Source: Methylocystis sp.
GTDB lineage: Bacteria > Pseudomonadota > Alphaproteobacteria > Rhizobiales > Beijerinckiaceae
DNA: 64,000 nucleotides
Direction: 5' to 3'
NCBI RefSeq assembly: GCF_021731785.1
Contig: NZ_JAKFWS010000016.1
Coordinates: 1-64,000, forward strand
Part shown: positions 1 through 9,250 of the stretch, piece by piece
How positions within the stretch are numbered: the stretch's first letter is position 1
How the letters are laid out: the number at the start of each line of letters is the position of its first letter
Notes under the pieces: generated by a model
What the model was told of the DNA's origin: nothing
Databases searched by the model: none
The model's input: only the letters and a program-made list of their open reading frames with translations
Translations under genes and position numbers: made by a program

Positions 1-88
1 GCAGCGTGGCGCCTGAAAGCCACGGCAGCGCGCGTTCCGCAAACCGCAGAAAGCGCGCTGGATTAGCGTAAGTGGACAGAAAGCTCAT
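1..88 (-). CDS. ccmC: Heme exporter CcmC, N-terminal fragment (runs off left edge)
   Basis: Reading the minus strand from an ATG at 88 gives 29 codons before the window ends, with no stop. The peptide begins MSFLSTYANPARFL and continues to RALPWLSGATL. Alphaproteobacterial CcmC proteins start in the same way, with an ANPxRF segment followed by a Leu-Pro-Trp-Leu run leading into the first membrane helix. CcmC is the membrane subunit that helps hand heme to CcmE for cytochrome c maturation. The identification rests on this short N-terminal resemblance only. The gene lies 48 bases downstream of ctpA on the same strand. Confidence 0.55.
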   Translation of the reverse strand, partial: MSFLSTYANPARFLRFAERALPWLSGATL

Positions 89-136
89 CGACGGCGAAGA
101 CTCCCGCCGACTGCCTAAGCCCCGCCGCCCGCCGCG

Positions 137-1501
137 TCAATTCGCGGCTTTGGCCGGCGGCTTGGTCGCGTCCTTGGCGACGTCCTTGGTTTGCTCGGCA
201 AGGATTTGCGCCCTCGGCTTTCCATGGAGGAGTTCGACCGCCGCAGTGAGCTGCTTGTCCTTCGCCTCCTCCGGCGGGACATAGGCCTGCGAACCGGTCT
301 TCTCGTCTTCGCCGTTCTTGAGATGGCCCTTGAGCGAGGCTTCGCCCTTGGTGTCGTCCTTGCCCTTGAGTTCGTCCGGCACGTCCTGAAGGATGACCAT
401 GTCCGGATCGATGCCCTTGGCCTGGATCGAGCGGCCCGACGGCGTGTAATAGCGCGCCGTCGTCAAGCGCAGCGCGCCGGCGCTGCCGCCAAGCGGGATG
501 ATGGTCTGCACCGAGCCCTTGCCGAAGGACCGCGTTCCAATCAGCGTCGCGCGCTTATGGTCTTGCAGAGCGCCAGCGACGATTTCGGACGCCGAAGCCG
601 AACCGCCGTTGATCAGCACGACGACCGGCTTGCCCTTAGAAAGATCGCCGGAGCCGCGCGCGTTGTAACGCTGGGTTTCGTCGGCGTTGCGGCCGCGCGT
701 CGAAACGATTTCGCCTTTGTCGATGAAGGAGTTGACGACTTGGATCGACTGATCGAGCAAGCCGCCCGGATTGTTGCGCAGATCGACGATATAGCCCTTG
801 AACTTGTCCACGGGGATGTCCTGCTGCGCCTTGGCCATGGCGTTGCGCAAGCCTTCCGCCGTCTCCTCATTGAACTGCGAGATACGGACATAGGCGATAT
901 CGTCGCCCTGTTTGCGCGAGCGCACCGACTTGATGTGAATCTCGGCCCGGACCAGCTTGACCTCGATCTTATCTTTGTTTTTTCCTCGGAAGATCGTCAG
1001 CTTGACCGGCGTGTTGATCGCGCCGCGCATCTTGTCGACGGCCTGATTGAGGGTCATGCCCTGCACGGTCTCGTCGTCGATCGCGCCGATAAGATCGCCG
1101 GACATAACTCCCGCGCGCGAGGCGGGCGTGTCGTCGATCGGCGCAACGACCTTGACCAGCCCGTCTTCCTGCGTGACCTCGATGCCCAGTCCGCCGAACT
1201 TGCCTTCGGTTTGGGTGCGCATGTCCTTGAAGGCTTTTGCGTCAAGGTAGCTCGAATGCGGGTCGAGCGAGGTCAGCATGCCATTGATGGCGTTTTCAAC
1301 AAGCTTCTGCTCGTCGGGCTTCTCGACATAGTCGGCGCGCACCTTATCGAACACGTCGCCGAACAGGCTGAGGTTCTTGTAGGTATCGGCGGAAGCCGCT
1401 TGAGCCGGACCGCCGATGACGGCGCGCGCCTGCTGGCCGAGCGTGGCGCATCCCGCTCCAATAGCGATTCCCGTAGCGATAAGGACTGTTTTGCGAATCA
1501 T
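137..1501 (-). CDS. ctpA: Carboxyl-terminal processing protease (S41 family)
   Basis: Periplasmic serine protease of the S41/CtpA family, 454 residues, which trims C termini of exported proteins and often acts on cell-wall hydrolases. An N-terminal signal/anchor segment (about residues 3-22) is followed by a PDZ domain (about 95-175, containing the GGLGIEV and AGVMSGD stretches) and the S41 core. The Ser-Lys dyad is visible as GGSASASEIV (Ser near 303) and RSFGKGS (Lys near 328), 25 residues apart as usual for the family. The start at MIRKTVLI is chosen because it begins the hydrophobic leader and overlaps the stop of the upstream EnvC-type gene as ATGA (1498-1501), so the two are translationally coupled. 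CtpA beside an EnvC-type activator fits a role in peptidoglycan remodelling. Confidence 0.93.
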   Translation of the reverse strand: MIRKTVLIATGIAIGAGCATLGQQARAVIGGPAQAASADTYKNLSLFGDVFDKVRADYVEKPDEQKLVENAINGMLTSLDPHSSYLDAKAFKDMRTQTEGKFGGLGIEVTQEDGLVKVVAPIDDTPASRAGVMSGDLIGAIDDETVQGMTLNQAVDKMRGAINTPVKLTIFRGKNKDKIEVKLVRAEIHIKSVRSRKQGDDIAYVRISQFNEETAEGLRNAMAKAQQDIPVDKFKGYIVDLRNNPGGLLDQSIQVVNSFIDKGEIVSTRGRNADETQRYNARGSGDLSKGKPVVVLINGGSASASEIVAGALQDHKRATLIGTRSFGKGSVQTIIPLGGSAGALRLTTARYYTPSGRSIQAKGIDPDMVILQDVPDELKGKDDTKGEASLKGHLKNGEDEKTGSQAYVPPEEAKDKQLTAAVELLHGKPRAQILAEQTKDVAKDATKPPAKAAN

Positions 1502-2850
1502 CCGCCGACCTTCCGACTGTCTGACTTCGCCCACCATGGGCCTGAGTCGATTGAGGCTCCGTCCTTGCGGAACTCAACATAAAGTATGGGTTGTTTCGCG
1601 CCGATTGCGATGGTCGCCGCTGTTTGCGCGGCTCCGTCTCCCATGCTGGCTACCGGTTCACCCGCGAGAACAAATTGTCCCACGTTCACATTGGTGCGAC
1701 TCATGCCGGCCAGGACCACATAATAACCGCCGCCGGCGTTGATGATCAAGAGTTGTCCATAACTTCGGTAAGGCCCTGAAAAGGCTATCCATCCGTCGCA
1801 AGGGGCGATAACCACGCCATTTTCCCTTGCGGCGATCGACAGGCCTTTCTCCTTGCCCCCGAAACCGTCAGGCGCTCCGAAGCGGCGAATGATCTGTCCC
1901 GACGCCGGCGCCGGCAGCCGACCTTTGAGATCGACGAAGGCGACCGCCGGGGCAAGTCGGGCCGGATCCTTAAACGGAGCAGCCAGCGCCTCCAGCCTTT
2001 GGCGTTCGGAAAGCTTCGCCTGAGCCTTTAGGCGTTCTTCGTCGGCCTTGCGGGCTTCTTCGGCAGCACGCTGCGCAGCAGAGCTTTCGGCCTCCATGCG
2101 GGCGATGAGGTCCTTCAGGGTCATCGCGCGCTGCGCCAGCGACCGCGCGCGCTCGGTCTCGGCCTGCAACGCGCCCTGCGACCTCGAAATCGCCTCCTGA
2201 CGCTCGGCGATCATCGGCGCAAGCCTTTCGCGCTGCGCCTTCAGGCTCGCGCGCTGTTGGCCGAGAAGATCTTGTTCACGCCGGACGCCATCTCGCGTCT
2301 GCTCCAGTTCGGTCAAATCGCGCTGAAGCTGGCGCGCCTCGGCGCGCATCTGCGGAAGCACGGCGCCAAGCGCGAGCGACGCGCGCACGGCTTCGAGAAT
2401 CTCATGCGGGCGCGCCATCAGCGCCGGCGGCGGCCTTCGGCCCATTCGTTGCAAGACGGTAAGAATTTCGATGATCAGCTCCCGCCGGCCGTCGAGCGAC
2501 GACACAATCTTCCGCTCGTTCTCGGTGAGCGTCGAAAGCCGCTCCTCGATCTCCGCCGCGCGTGTTTCCGTCTCCTGCATCCGCAGCGTCGCTTCGATGA
2601 GCGCGCCGTTCAGTCTCTCGCGGGCGGCGGCGTGATCGATGAGCTGTTCTTCGAGCTGACGGGCGCGTTCCCGGGCGGCGCCCATCGTGTCTTCGACACC
2701 GCGCAATTCCTGCTGCTTCGACGAAACGTCCCTTGCTTCGGGGCGCTGCTGCTCGGCGTGCGCCGAAGATGCGGCGGCGGCGGCAAAGAGCGCCGCAGAC
2801 ATCAGCCCGCGTTTCGCGGCCTCGTTACGCGCCCTGCCCGAAACGCTCAT
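1498..2850 (-). CDS. EnvC-type murein hydrolase activator with degenerate LytM domain
   Basis: Exported coiled-coil/LytM protein of about 450 residues. A signal peptide ending near SSAHA is followed by a long charged coiled coil (roughly residues 30-290, rich in Glu, Arg and Gln) and a C-terminal peptidase M23-like domain. The zinc-binding residues of active M23 enzymes are missing: the first motif, normally His-x-x-x-Asp, reads KGLSIAAREN, and the usual His-x-His reads LYVEFRKDG. This matches activators such as EnvC, which bind and switch on amidases rather than cutting peptidoglycan. The start is uncertain; ATGs at 2850, 2856 and 2865 are all possible, and I chose the one directly before the signal peptide. 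The stop overlaps the ctpA start. Confidence 0.82.
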   Translation of the reverse strand: MSVSGRARNEAAKRGLMSAALFAAAAASSAHAEQQRPEARDVSSKQQELRGVEDTMGAARERARQLEEQLIDHAAARERLNGALIEATLRMQETETRAAEIEERLSTLTENERKIVSSLDGRRELIIEILTVLQRMGRRPPPALMARPHEILEAVRASLALGAVLPQMRAEARQLQRDLTELEQTRDGVRREQDLLGQQRASLKAQRERLAPMIAERQEAISRSQGALQAETERARSLAQRAMTLKDLIARMEAESSAAQRAAEEARKADEERLKAQAKLSERQRLEALAAPFKDPARLAPAVAFVDLKGRLPAPASGQIIRRFGAPDGFGGKEKGLSIAARENGVVIAPCDGWIAFSGPYRSYGQLLIINAGGGYYVVLAGMSRTNVNVGQFVLAGEPVASMGDGAAQTAATIAIGAKQPILYVEFRKDGASIDSGPWWAKSDSRKVGG

Positions 2851-3088
2851 GTCCATCCGCGGCATCGATTTCGCCAGAAGGCGGATATGCCGCTGAAATA
2901 GCGTCCACATTGCGGCAAGGCCCGGCGAGGATCGCGCCTGCGCGCGGCGAACCAAAAAAGTTCATCGAATAAATTGGGCAATCTACGTCGCCAATTCGAG
3001 CGCTCCCGACGCGCCGGGCAGATTGACCGCGATCGCTTCTGCCGCGAGGTCGTCGCGCTACGCCATGGGCGAGCAAAGGGACGGCGGC

Positions 3089-3946
3089 TCAACGAACCTC
3101 AAAAGTTATGGCGCGGTTTTCCGATTGCTCCGACTCGCCGGAAGCCGCGACCAGACGGCGCTCGCTAAAGACTCGACGTTCGAGATAGGAGATCGCCGCT
3201 TGCGCGCGCCGTTGAGCGAGCGCGTCATTATGCGCGTTGCCGGCCGAACCACGAACATGGCCCTGAACCGCGATCGTCGCGTGTTCCGGACAGCGGCGAA
3301 TGATCGCCGCCGCTTTGTCGAGCGCGAGCGCGGCCGATGGCGTTATTCGCGCCTCGCCTTTGCGAAAAACCAGTTCGCTTGCAGCCGAAGCCGCTTCCAG
3401 GCCGGCTTGGCAGTCGGCGAGCGTCATGCCGGCGGACGCCGGCGCGGTTGATGCGGTCGGCGGTTTTGCAATGAGGGGCACTGCGGGGAGAGCGACGGTC
3501 GCCGCTTTGCTGGCGGGCGAAGACGGCGGGCGCGGCATGTCTGCGCTCAGACCTTCGATCGGCCGGGCGAAGCGGCGGCGCAGCTCTTCGTCATGGCCCG
3601 ACCGGTCGATCACCATGGCGCCAACCCAGACAAGCGCGGCGGCGATCAGCCCAACCGCCCAGCCCTCATGCGCCGAGATCGACCCGTGCCGGGCGATCGC
3701 CCCGAGCGCGGCGCCGATGATGAAAACGGCGTAGGCGGCGAGCGCAGCCTTGATGAACGTCGTCGCGTCGGCAAGCGCGCCGAGCCGGACGACCAGAGCG
3801 GCGACCCCGAAGGCGAGCGCGGTCCAAACGAGCCAACGCGCGACGACGCCATTTTCAGGGGCGCGGCGCGTAACGGCTCCGGCGCCGGCGCCGATCGCGA
3901 AACACGCGAGAAGCCAGGGCCACAAACGAAGAATCTCTGCAAGCAC
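3089..3946 (-). CDS. Membrane protein with OmpA-like C-terminal domain
   Basis: A 285-residue protein with about four hydrophobic helices in its first 115 residues (starting near LWPWLLACFAIGAGAG). A Pro/Ala-rich linker (about 140-175) follows, then a C-terminal region resembling a divergent OmpA/MotB peptidoglycan-binding domain: ASELVFRKGEARITPSA, the central VQGHVRGS and a closing NRAITFEV. This would be an inner-membrane protein reaching into the periplasm to contact peptidoglycan. The Asp and Arg positions that bind diaminopimelate in classical OmpA domains are only partly recognisable, so binding is not assured. It lies 38 bases downstream of dnaN on the same strand. Function unknown. 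Confidence 0.65.
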   Translation of the reverse strand: MLAEILRLWPWLLACFAIGAGAGAVTRRAPENGVVARWLVWTALAFGVAALVVRLGALADATTFIKAALAAYAVFIIGAALGAIARHGSISAHEGWAVGLIAAALVWVGAMVIDRSGHDEELRRRFARPIEGLSADMPRPPSSPASKAATVALPAVPLIAKPPTASTAPASAGMTLADCQAGLEAASAASELVFRKGEARITPSAALALDKAAAIIRRCPEHATIAVQGHVRGSAGNAHNDALAQRRAQAAISYLERRVFSERRLVAASGESEQSENRAITFEVR

Positions 3947-3984
3947 GCGCCGAGCCTAACGGTCCGAAGGCGTCGCTCCAAGAC

Positions 3985-5103
3985 TTAAACGCGCATCGGC
4001 ATCAGGACATAGAGGGCGGAGGCGCCGTCGCGGTCCTGCACCAGCGTCGGCGAGCCTGGGTCGGCAAGCTTGAAGAGCGCCGTATCGCTGTCGAGCTGCT
4101 GCGTGATGTCCAAGAGATAGCGGGCGTTGAAGCCGACATCGAGCGGCGGTCCGTCATAGTCGGCTTCGAGTTCCTCGACCGCCGAGCCCTGGTCCGGATT
4201 GGTGACGGACAGCACCAGCTTGCCTTCGGACAGCGAGAGTTTGACGGCGCGGCCGCGCTCCGAGGAAATCGTCGAGACGCGGTCGACCGCCTTGGCGAAA
4301 GCGTCGCGCTCGACGGTGAGCCGCTTGTCGTTGCCGGCTGGAATGACACGGGCGTAATCGGGAAAGGTCCCGTCGATCAGTTTCGTCGTCAACAGCGCGT
4401 CGCCGAAACTGAAACGCATCTTGTTGATCGACAGCTCGACCAAAACGTCGCCCTGCGCGTCTTCGATGAGACGCTGCACTTCGGTGACCGCCTTGCGCGG
4501 CAGGATGATCCCCGGCATGCCGACGCTGCCTTCAGGCGCAGGCGCCTCCAGTCGCGCCAGACGATGGCCGTCGGTCGCGACGGCCCGAAGCATCGGCCGC
4601 CCTTCGACGTCGAGCGTATGGAGATAGATGCCGTTGAGATAATAGCGCGTCTCTTCCTGAGAGATGGCGAACTGGGTTTTTTCAATGAGCCGCTTGAGAT
4701 CCGCCGGCGCGAGCGTGAATTTGTGGCTGAAGTCGCCGGACGTGACGTCGGGAAAGTCGCTCTCCGGGAGACTCGACAGATTGAACCGCGACCGTCCGGA
4801 GCGCAGTGTGAGCTGTCCGGCGTCGCCGGTCGCCTCCAGAGAGACCTGCGCGCCTTCCGGCAATTTCCGCACGATGTCGTAGAGCGTATGCGCCGGCAGC
4901 GTTGTGGCGCCCGGCTGCGAGACCTCGGCGATCGCCTTCTCGGTGATTTCGAGATCGAGGTCGGTGGCTTTCAGCGTCAGCGCGCCGTCCTTGGCGGAGA
5001 GCAGCACATTGGCCAGGATCGGGATGGTCGTGCGCCGCTCCACCACGCGGTGAACATGGCCGAGCGCCCGCACCAGCGCCGCTCTCTCGATCGTGACCTT
5101 CAT
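3985..5103 (-). CDS. dnaN: DNA polymerase III beta sliding clamp
   Basis: 372-residue processivity clamp that forms a dimeric ring on DNA and tethers the replicative polymerase. The three-domain repeat is complete: the N-terminal MKVTIERAALVRAL, the middle YYLNGIYLH and RAVATDGHRLA, and a C-terminal ending ALYVLMPMRV. The last residues form the hydrophobic pocket that receives clamp-binding motifs. The start at 5103 is chosen over an upstream in-frame ATG at 5124 because all beta clamps begin with MKVTIER-like sequence. No dnaA or recF is adjacent. About 225 bases separate it from the divergent penicillin-binding protein gene, so each should have its own promoter in that gap. Confidence 0.97.
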   Translation of the reverse strand: MKVTIERAALVRALGHVHRVVERRTTIPILANVLLSAKDGALTLKATDLDLEITEKAIAEVSQPGATTLPAHTLYDIVRKLPEGAQVSLEATGDAGQLTLRSGRSRFNLSSLPESDFPDVTSGDFSHKFTLAPADLKRLIEKTQFAISQEETRYYLNGIYLHTLDVEGRPMLRAVATDGHRLARLEAPAPEGSVGMPGIILPRKAVTEVQRLIEDAQGDVLVELSINKMRFSFGDALLTTKLIDGTFPDYARVIPAGNDKRLTVERDAFAKAVDRVSTISSERGRAVKLSLSEGKLVLSVTNPDQGSAVEELEADYDGPPLDVGFNARYLLDITQQLDSDTALFKLADPGSPTLVQDRDGASALYVLMPMRV

Positions 5104-5329
5104 CGCCGGGGAATCCGTCCGCATATTATTGCGGCGCGGCAGGCCGCCGCGCCGGGGGCGAAGACTTTGGCGCGGCAGGGCGCGAAGCGCAAGGGCGCGT
5201 AACGCATAGAACCTGCTTGTCCAGTAGATTTTGCTGGCGCGATGCGGCCCTTAACCGGCCCTTAAACGGCCGTCGTTACGCTTCATCAAGCATTTTAAGG
5301 CCGTGCGGCGGCGACAGGCGAGCAATCCG

Positions 5330-7588
5330 ATGGCGCGCAGCGACAGGCGTCGTGAACCGCGGTTCGACGACGACGACGACGGCGAATTGCGCGCCGAGCG
5401 CCGTCCGCCGCCGCGCCCGCGCGCCCGCAAGAAGCCGCGCCGCCGCTCGCGCTCGCTCTTCGGCGCGCTGATCTATTGGGGCGTCACGCTGGCGCTCTGG
5501 GGCTCGATCGCGGCCGGCGGGCTTGCCGTCTATTACGGTTCGCGCCTGCCGCCGATCGACCAGCTGGCGGTGCCCAAGCGCCCGCCCAATATCGCCATCC
5601 TCGACGCCAACGGCGAGCTTCTCGCCAATCGCGGCGACACCGGCGGCGCGGCGATCCGGCTTTCGGACCTTCCGACCTATACGCCAAAGGCCTTCATCGC
5701 CATCGAGGATCGCCGCTTCTATTCGCATTGGGGCGTCGATCCGATCGGCATCGGCCGCGCCGTGGTGCGCAACGTCACCGGCCGCGGCGGCATGCAGGGC
5801 GGTTCGACCCTGACCCAGCAGCTCGCCAAAAATCTCTTCCTGACCCAAGAGCGCACGATTTCGCGCAAGATTCAGGAGGCGATTCTCGCGCTCTGGCTCG
5901 AGCGCAAATATTCCAAGGACCAGATCCTCGAACTCTATCTCAATCGCGTCTATTTCGGCTCCGGAGCCTATGGCGTCGAAGCCGCCGCCGAACGCTACTT
6001 CGGCCATGGCGCAAAAACGCTCACGCTGTCGGAATCCGCCGTTCTCGCCGGATTGATGAAGGCGCCGAGCAAGCTCGCGCCCGACCGCAACCCGGACGGC
6101 GCGGCGGAGCGCGCGGCGCAGGTGATCGCCGCGATGGCGCAGGAGGGCCATATCACCGAGGCGATGGCGAAGACGGCGCTGGCGCGTCCGGCGCGCGCGC
6201 GAAGCGACATCGGCGCCGGATCAATCAATTACGCCGCCGATTATGTGATGGATATGCTCGACGACACGGTCGGCGCGATCGATCAGGATCTCGTCGTCAC
6301 GACCACCATCGACGCCCGCATGCAGATGGCCGCCGAAGGCGCGCTCAAGCAGGCGCTCGATGAAAAGGGCGCTCAACTCGGCGTCGCCCAGGGCGCGCTC
6401 GTCGCTCTCGACCCCAATGGCGCGATCCGCGCGCTCGTCGGCGGACGCGACTATTCGGAGAGCCAGTTCAACCGCGCCGTCTCGGCGAAGCGCCAGCCCG
6501 GCTCGGCCTTCAAACCTTTCGTTTATCTTGCCGGGCTGGAGCAGGGACTGACGCCCGAGTCCATTCGCGAGGACGGCCCGCTCGACGTCAAAGGCTGGCG
6601 GCCGGAAAATTACAGCCGTCAGTATTTGGGGCCGGTCACGCTCACCAAGGCGCTGTCGCTTTCGCTCAACACTGTCGCCGTGCGGGTCGGCCTGGAGGTC
6701 GGCCCGAAGACGGTGGCGAAAACCGCGCATCGCCTCGGCGTCCAGTCCGACCTGCAAGCGAACGCCTCGATCGCGCTCGGCACGTCCGAAGTCACCCCGC
6801 TCGAACTCGTCGCCGCCTATACGCCCTTCGCCAATGGCGGCGTCGCCGTGCAGCCGCATGTCATCGTCAAGGTGAAGACCGCCGCCGGCAAGACGCTTTA
6901 TCAGCGCAAGGGCGCGTCGCTCGGCCGGGTGATCGCGCCGCAATATGTGGCGATGATGAACGGCATGATGCGCGAGACGCTGCTCACCGGCACAGCGCGC
7001 AAGGCCGAACTTCCCGGTTGGGAGGCGGCGGGCAAGACCGGCACCAGCCAGGATTTCCGCGACGCCTGGTTCGTCGGCTATACGGGGCGGCTGATCGCGG
7101 GCGTCTGGCTCGGCAATGACGACAATTCGCCGACGAAGAGAGCGTCGGGCGGCAATCTGCCGGTCGAAATCTGGAGCCGTTTCATGGGCGTCGCCTTGAA
7201 GGGCCAGCCGGTCGCCGGACTGCCGTCGGGCGCTTGGCGTTCCGAGAACGCTGCCATTCCCGAGGAGATCGCCAAGCCGATCGACGATCTCATCGGCCTG
7301 TTCACCGGAGAGCCCAAACCGGCGACGCCGCGCCCGCAACGCGTGAGAAGCTCGCCGGCGCCGCTCCCGCCGACGGCGATTCCTGGCGCGCCGCTCGAGG
7401 AGCCGCCCCCCACCGCGGAGGCGCGGCCCGATATCGCCGCGCCGCGCGCACCGGCCGCAGCCCCGCGCGCGATCGACGACCTTCTGCCGCCGGAAGACAT
7501 TCCGACTGTTGGCTCGATCGAACGTCCGCGACAAAGGCGCGGCGCATCGGAAAGAAGCGTTTTCGAGCAGCTGTTCGGCGGCGGCTGA
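5330..7588 (+). CDS. Bifunctional class A penicillin-binding protein (PBP1A family)
   Basis: 752-residue peptidoglycan synthase with glycosyltransferase and transpeptidase activities in the periplasm, anchored by one helix (about residues 45-68) after a very Arg- and Asp-rich cytoplasmic tail. The GT51 domain shows its catalytic Glu in AIEDRRFYSHWG (near residue 126) and QGGSTLTQQLAKN. The transpeptidase shows SAFK (Ser near 392), the SLN triad and KTGTS. A Pro/Ala-rich tail of about 110 residues follows the transpeptidase and ends in EQLFGGG. The ATG at 5330 is preferred over a GTG at 5303, since an AGGCGAG-like site lies in front of it. It is transcribed away from dnaN. Confidence 0.93.
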   Translation: MARSDRRREPRFDDDDDGELRAERRPPPRPRARKKPRRRSRSLFGALIYWGVTLALWGSIAAGGLAVYYGSRLPPIDQLAVPKRPPNIAILDANGELLANRGDTGGAAIRLSDLPTYTPKAFIAIEDRRFYSHWGVDPIGIGRAVVRNVTGRGGMQGGSTLTQQLAKNLFLTQERTISRKIQEAILALWLERKYSKDQILELYLNRVYFGSGAYGVEAAAERYFGHGAKTLTLSESAVLAGLMKAPSKLAPDRNPDGAAERAAQVIAAMAQEGHITEAMAKTALARPARARSDIGAGSINYAADYVMDMLDDTVGAIDQDLVVTTTIDARMQMAAEGALKQALDEKGAQLGVAQGALVALDPNGAIRALVGGRDYSESQFNRAVSAKRQPGSAFKPFVYLAGLEQGLTPESIREDGPLDVKGWRPENYSRQYLGPVTLTKALSLSLNTVAVRVGLEVGPKTVAKTAHRLGVQSDLQANASIALGTSEVTPLELVAAYTPFANGGVAVQPHVIVKVKTAAGKTLYQRKGASLGRVIAPQYVAMMNGMMRETLLTGTARKAELPGWEAAGKTGTSQDFRDAWFVGYTGRLIAGVWLGNDDNSPTKRASGGNLPVEIWSRFMGVALKGQPVAGLPSGAWRSENAAIPEEIAKPIDDLIGLFTGEPKPATPRPQRVRSSPAPLPPTAIPGAPLEEPPPTAEARPDIAAPRAPAAAPRAIDDLLPPEDIPTVGSIERPRQRRGASERSVFEQLFGGG

Positions 7589-7627
7589 GCGAGCGCGGTC
7601 CCAGCTGCGCCGCGATCAATCCCGGCG

Positions 7628-8461
7628 CTACTCCGCCGGCGCGCGGACCGCGGCCGAAGGCGGCCGCGCGGCGAAGAATTTGGTCGCCGCGACAATCGCG
7701 ACAAGCGTTCCGAGATAGACCGCGACCTGCATGTCCGAAGGCTGGTCGCTATAGCCGATCAGCGTGTGCAGCACCCTTCCGACGATGCTTTTGTCGGACA
7801 GCAGCAACGATGTGTCCCAAGCGGTGTCGGAAAGCGCCGTGACAAGTCCGGCCTGCTGCAGGAAAGCGACGCATTGCGCCGCAAGTCCGGCGGCGAGCAG
7901 CGTGATGAGCCATGTCGTCACGGCGAACAGGCGGCGCGGCGGGATCGCGACGAGGCCGTAAAAGGTCGCAAAGCTTGTCGCCGCGCCGAGCGCCAGTCCC
8001 GCGATTCCCCCAGCGAAGACGTCCCAGCCGGATTCGCCCGAGGCGAGAATGCCATAAAGAAACAGCGCCACCTCGGCGCCTTCGCGCAGCACCGCGAGGC
8101 CGACGACGGCGGTCAGCGCGAACAGGGTCTCGTCGCCCCGCGCGACCGCCCGCCCGACCTCGGAAAGGTTTTGCGCCAGTTCGCGCCCATGCTGCGCCAT
8201 CCAGATGTTGTGCCAGACGAGCATTACGACGGCGAGCGCGAGGATCGCGGCGTTGAAGACCTCCTGGCCGGCGCCGGCGAACGCCTGCGACAGCCGGTCG
8301 GCGAAAGCCGCGACGATGACGGCGCCAAGCGCGCCTGCGCCGACGCCAGCCGCAACGAAGCTGCGCGACCCGGCGACCCCGCGCGTCACAGCGAGAACGA
8401 TGCCGACGATGAGCCCGGCTTCGATGGCTTCGCGAAAGACGATGATGAGCGCGCCGAGCAT
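7628..8461 (-). CDS. FTR1-family iron permease
   Basis: 277-residue polytopic membrane protein of the FTR1/EfeU family, which carries iron across the inner membrane. Both signature Arg-Glu-x-x-Glu motifs are visible: FREAIEAG at residues 9-16 and LREGAEVAL in the fourth helix region. These glutamates bind iron in the family. About seven hydrophobic segments can be traced. It starts three bases after the stop of the cupredoxin gene on the same strand, so the two are surely cotranscribed. There is no imelysin-type EfeO or Dyp peroxidase EfeB beside it, so this is a minimal two-gene version of the system. Confidence 0.92.
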   Translation of the reverse strand: MLGALIIVFREAIEAGLIVGIVLAVTRGVAGSRSFVAAGVGAGALGAVIVAAFADRLSQAFAGAGQEVFNAAILALAVVMLVWHNIWMAQHGRELAQNLSEVGRAVARGDETLFALTAVVGLAVLREGAEVALFLYGILASGESGWDVFAGGIAGLALGAATSFATFYGLVAIPPRRLFAVTTWLITLLAAGLAAQCVAFLQQAGLVTALSDTAWDTSLLLSDKSIVGRVLHTLIGYSDQPSDMQVAVYLGTLVAIVAATKFFAARPPSAAVRAPAE

Positions 8462-8464
8462 GGC

Positions 8465-8806
8465 CTATTCCGCGATGACCTCGCCTTTGGCCACGTCCTC
8501 GTGGAATTCGCCGACGAATTTGTAGCGGCCGGCCTTAAGGGGGCGAAGCGTGAAGGTCGCTTCGCTGTTGGCCGGGATCACCTTCTCGATGCGCAGCGGC
8601 TTGCTTTCGAATTCCTCCGGCGTCGCGTCGAGATTCTTCACGGTCAGCGTCGCGGGCTGATTGGCCGGCACGCGCAGTTCGGCGGGCTCGAAACGGTGAT
8701 CTTTGATGGTGAGCGTGAAGGCGTTTTCGGCCGCAGCGGCGCCGGAAAGGCCCAAAGCCCAAGCGGCCAAGACCGCATACGCATGGTGACGTTTCAAAAA
8801 CCGCAT
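8465..8806 (-). CDS. Cupredoxin-domain periplasmic protein, partner of FTR1
   Basis: 113-residue exported protein: a signal peptide (ending near SGAAAAEN) and a single cupredoxin-like beta-sandwich with DHRFEPAELRVPANQPATL and a C-terminal GRYKFVGEFHED. Such proteins sit beside FTR1 permeases and are thought to bind copper or iron and oxidise or deliver iron in the periplasm. Candidate metal ligands include the His of KDHRF and the His of EFHED. The start at 8806 is chosen because it begins the signal peptide; an upstream in-frame start would add an unlikely leader. The stop is three bases before the permease start. Confidence 0.8.
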   Translation of the reverse strand: MRFLKRHHAYAVLAAWALGLSGAAAAENAFTLTIKDHRFEPAELRVPANQPATLTVKNLDATPEEFESKPLRIEKVIPANSEATFTLRPLKAGRYKFVGEFHEDVAKGEVIAE

Positions 8807-8914
8807 CTCCCGAGTCCGCCGCGTCTTACCGAAAGTAAGAACGCCAAAACATGAGGTCAATCAATCTAATCTGGACCGCTTCCAAGCTAGTGTCGCAGAG
8901 CGCCGGCGCGCCGC

Positions 8915-9250
8915 TCACCCCGGATAGCCGTGACGCGACTTCGAGGCGCGCAGCAGCGACAGCGCGCGCCCGTCCTGGCCGCTGGAGCATGCCGACGCCG
9001 CCTCGGCGATCTCGTTCGAAATCTGGGCGTGAACGCTCGTGTTGACATGGCCCATCGCCAAGTCGTTGTCGACGACGGAGCGGTAGCGCGCCACGGCGCC
9101 GGCGCAGCCGGGGGCGCCGGGCGGAAGCGCTTGCGCCGTCGGCGCCGAGACCGCCGGTCCAGGCGGCGCGGCTTGCGGCGGACGGGCGGCGTTGCAGCCG
9201 GCGCTTACGGCCGCTGTGAATGCGGCCAGTAAAACTAAGCATGCGCGCAT
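8915..9250 (-). CDS. Small predicted lipoprotein
   Basis: 111-residue protein with a short hydrophobic signal and a lipobox (AVSAGC, Cys near residue 19) indicating acylation and membrane anchoring. A Pro/Ala-rich stretch follows (about 21-45), then a compact C-terminal part with two further Cys residues (PGCAG and ASACSSGQ) that could form a disulfide. No recognised domain. It stands alone, same strand as the cupredoxin gene but 108 bases upstream of it. Function unknown. Confidence 0.6.
   Translation of the reverse strand: MRACLVLLAAFTAAVSAGCNAARPPQAAPPGPAVSAPTAQALPPGAPGCAGAVARYRSVVDNDLAMGHVNTSVHAQISNEIAEAASACSSGQDGRALSLLRASKSRHGYPG

Noticed and set aside
191..1582. Long plus-strand open frame opposite ctpA
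   Set aside because: Its protein has no conserved motif and an Arg/Ala-rich composition typical of antisense frames in high-GC genes; ctpA on the other strand is unmistakable.
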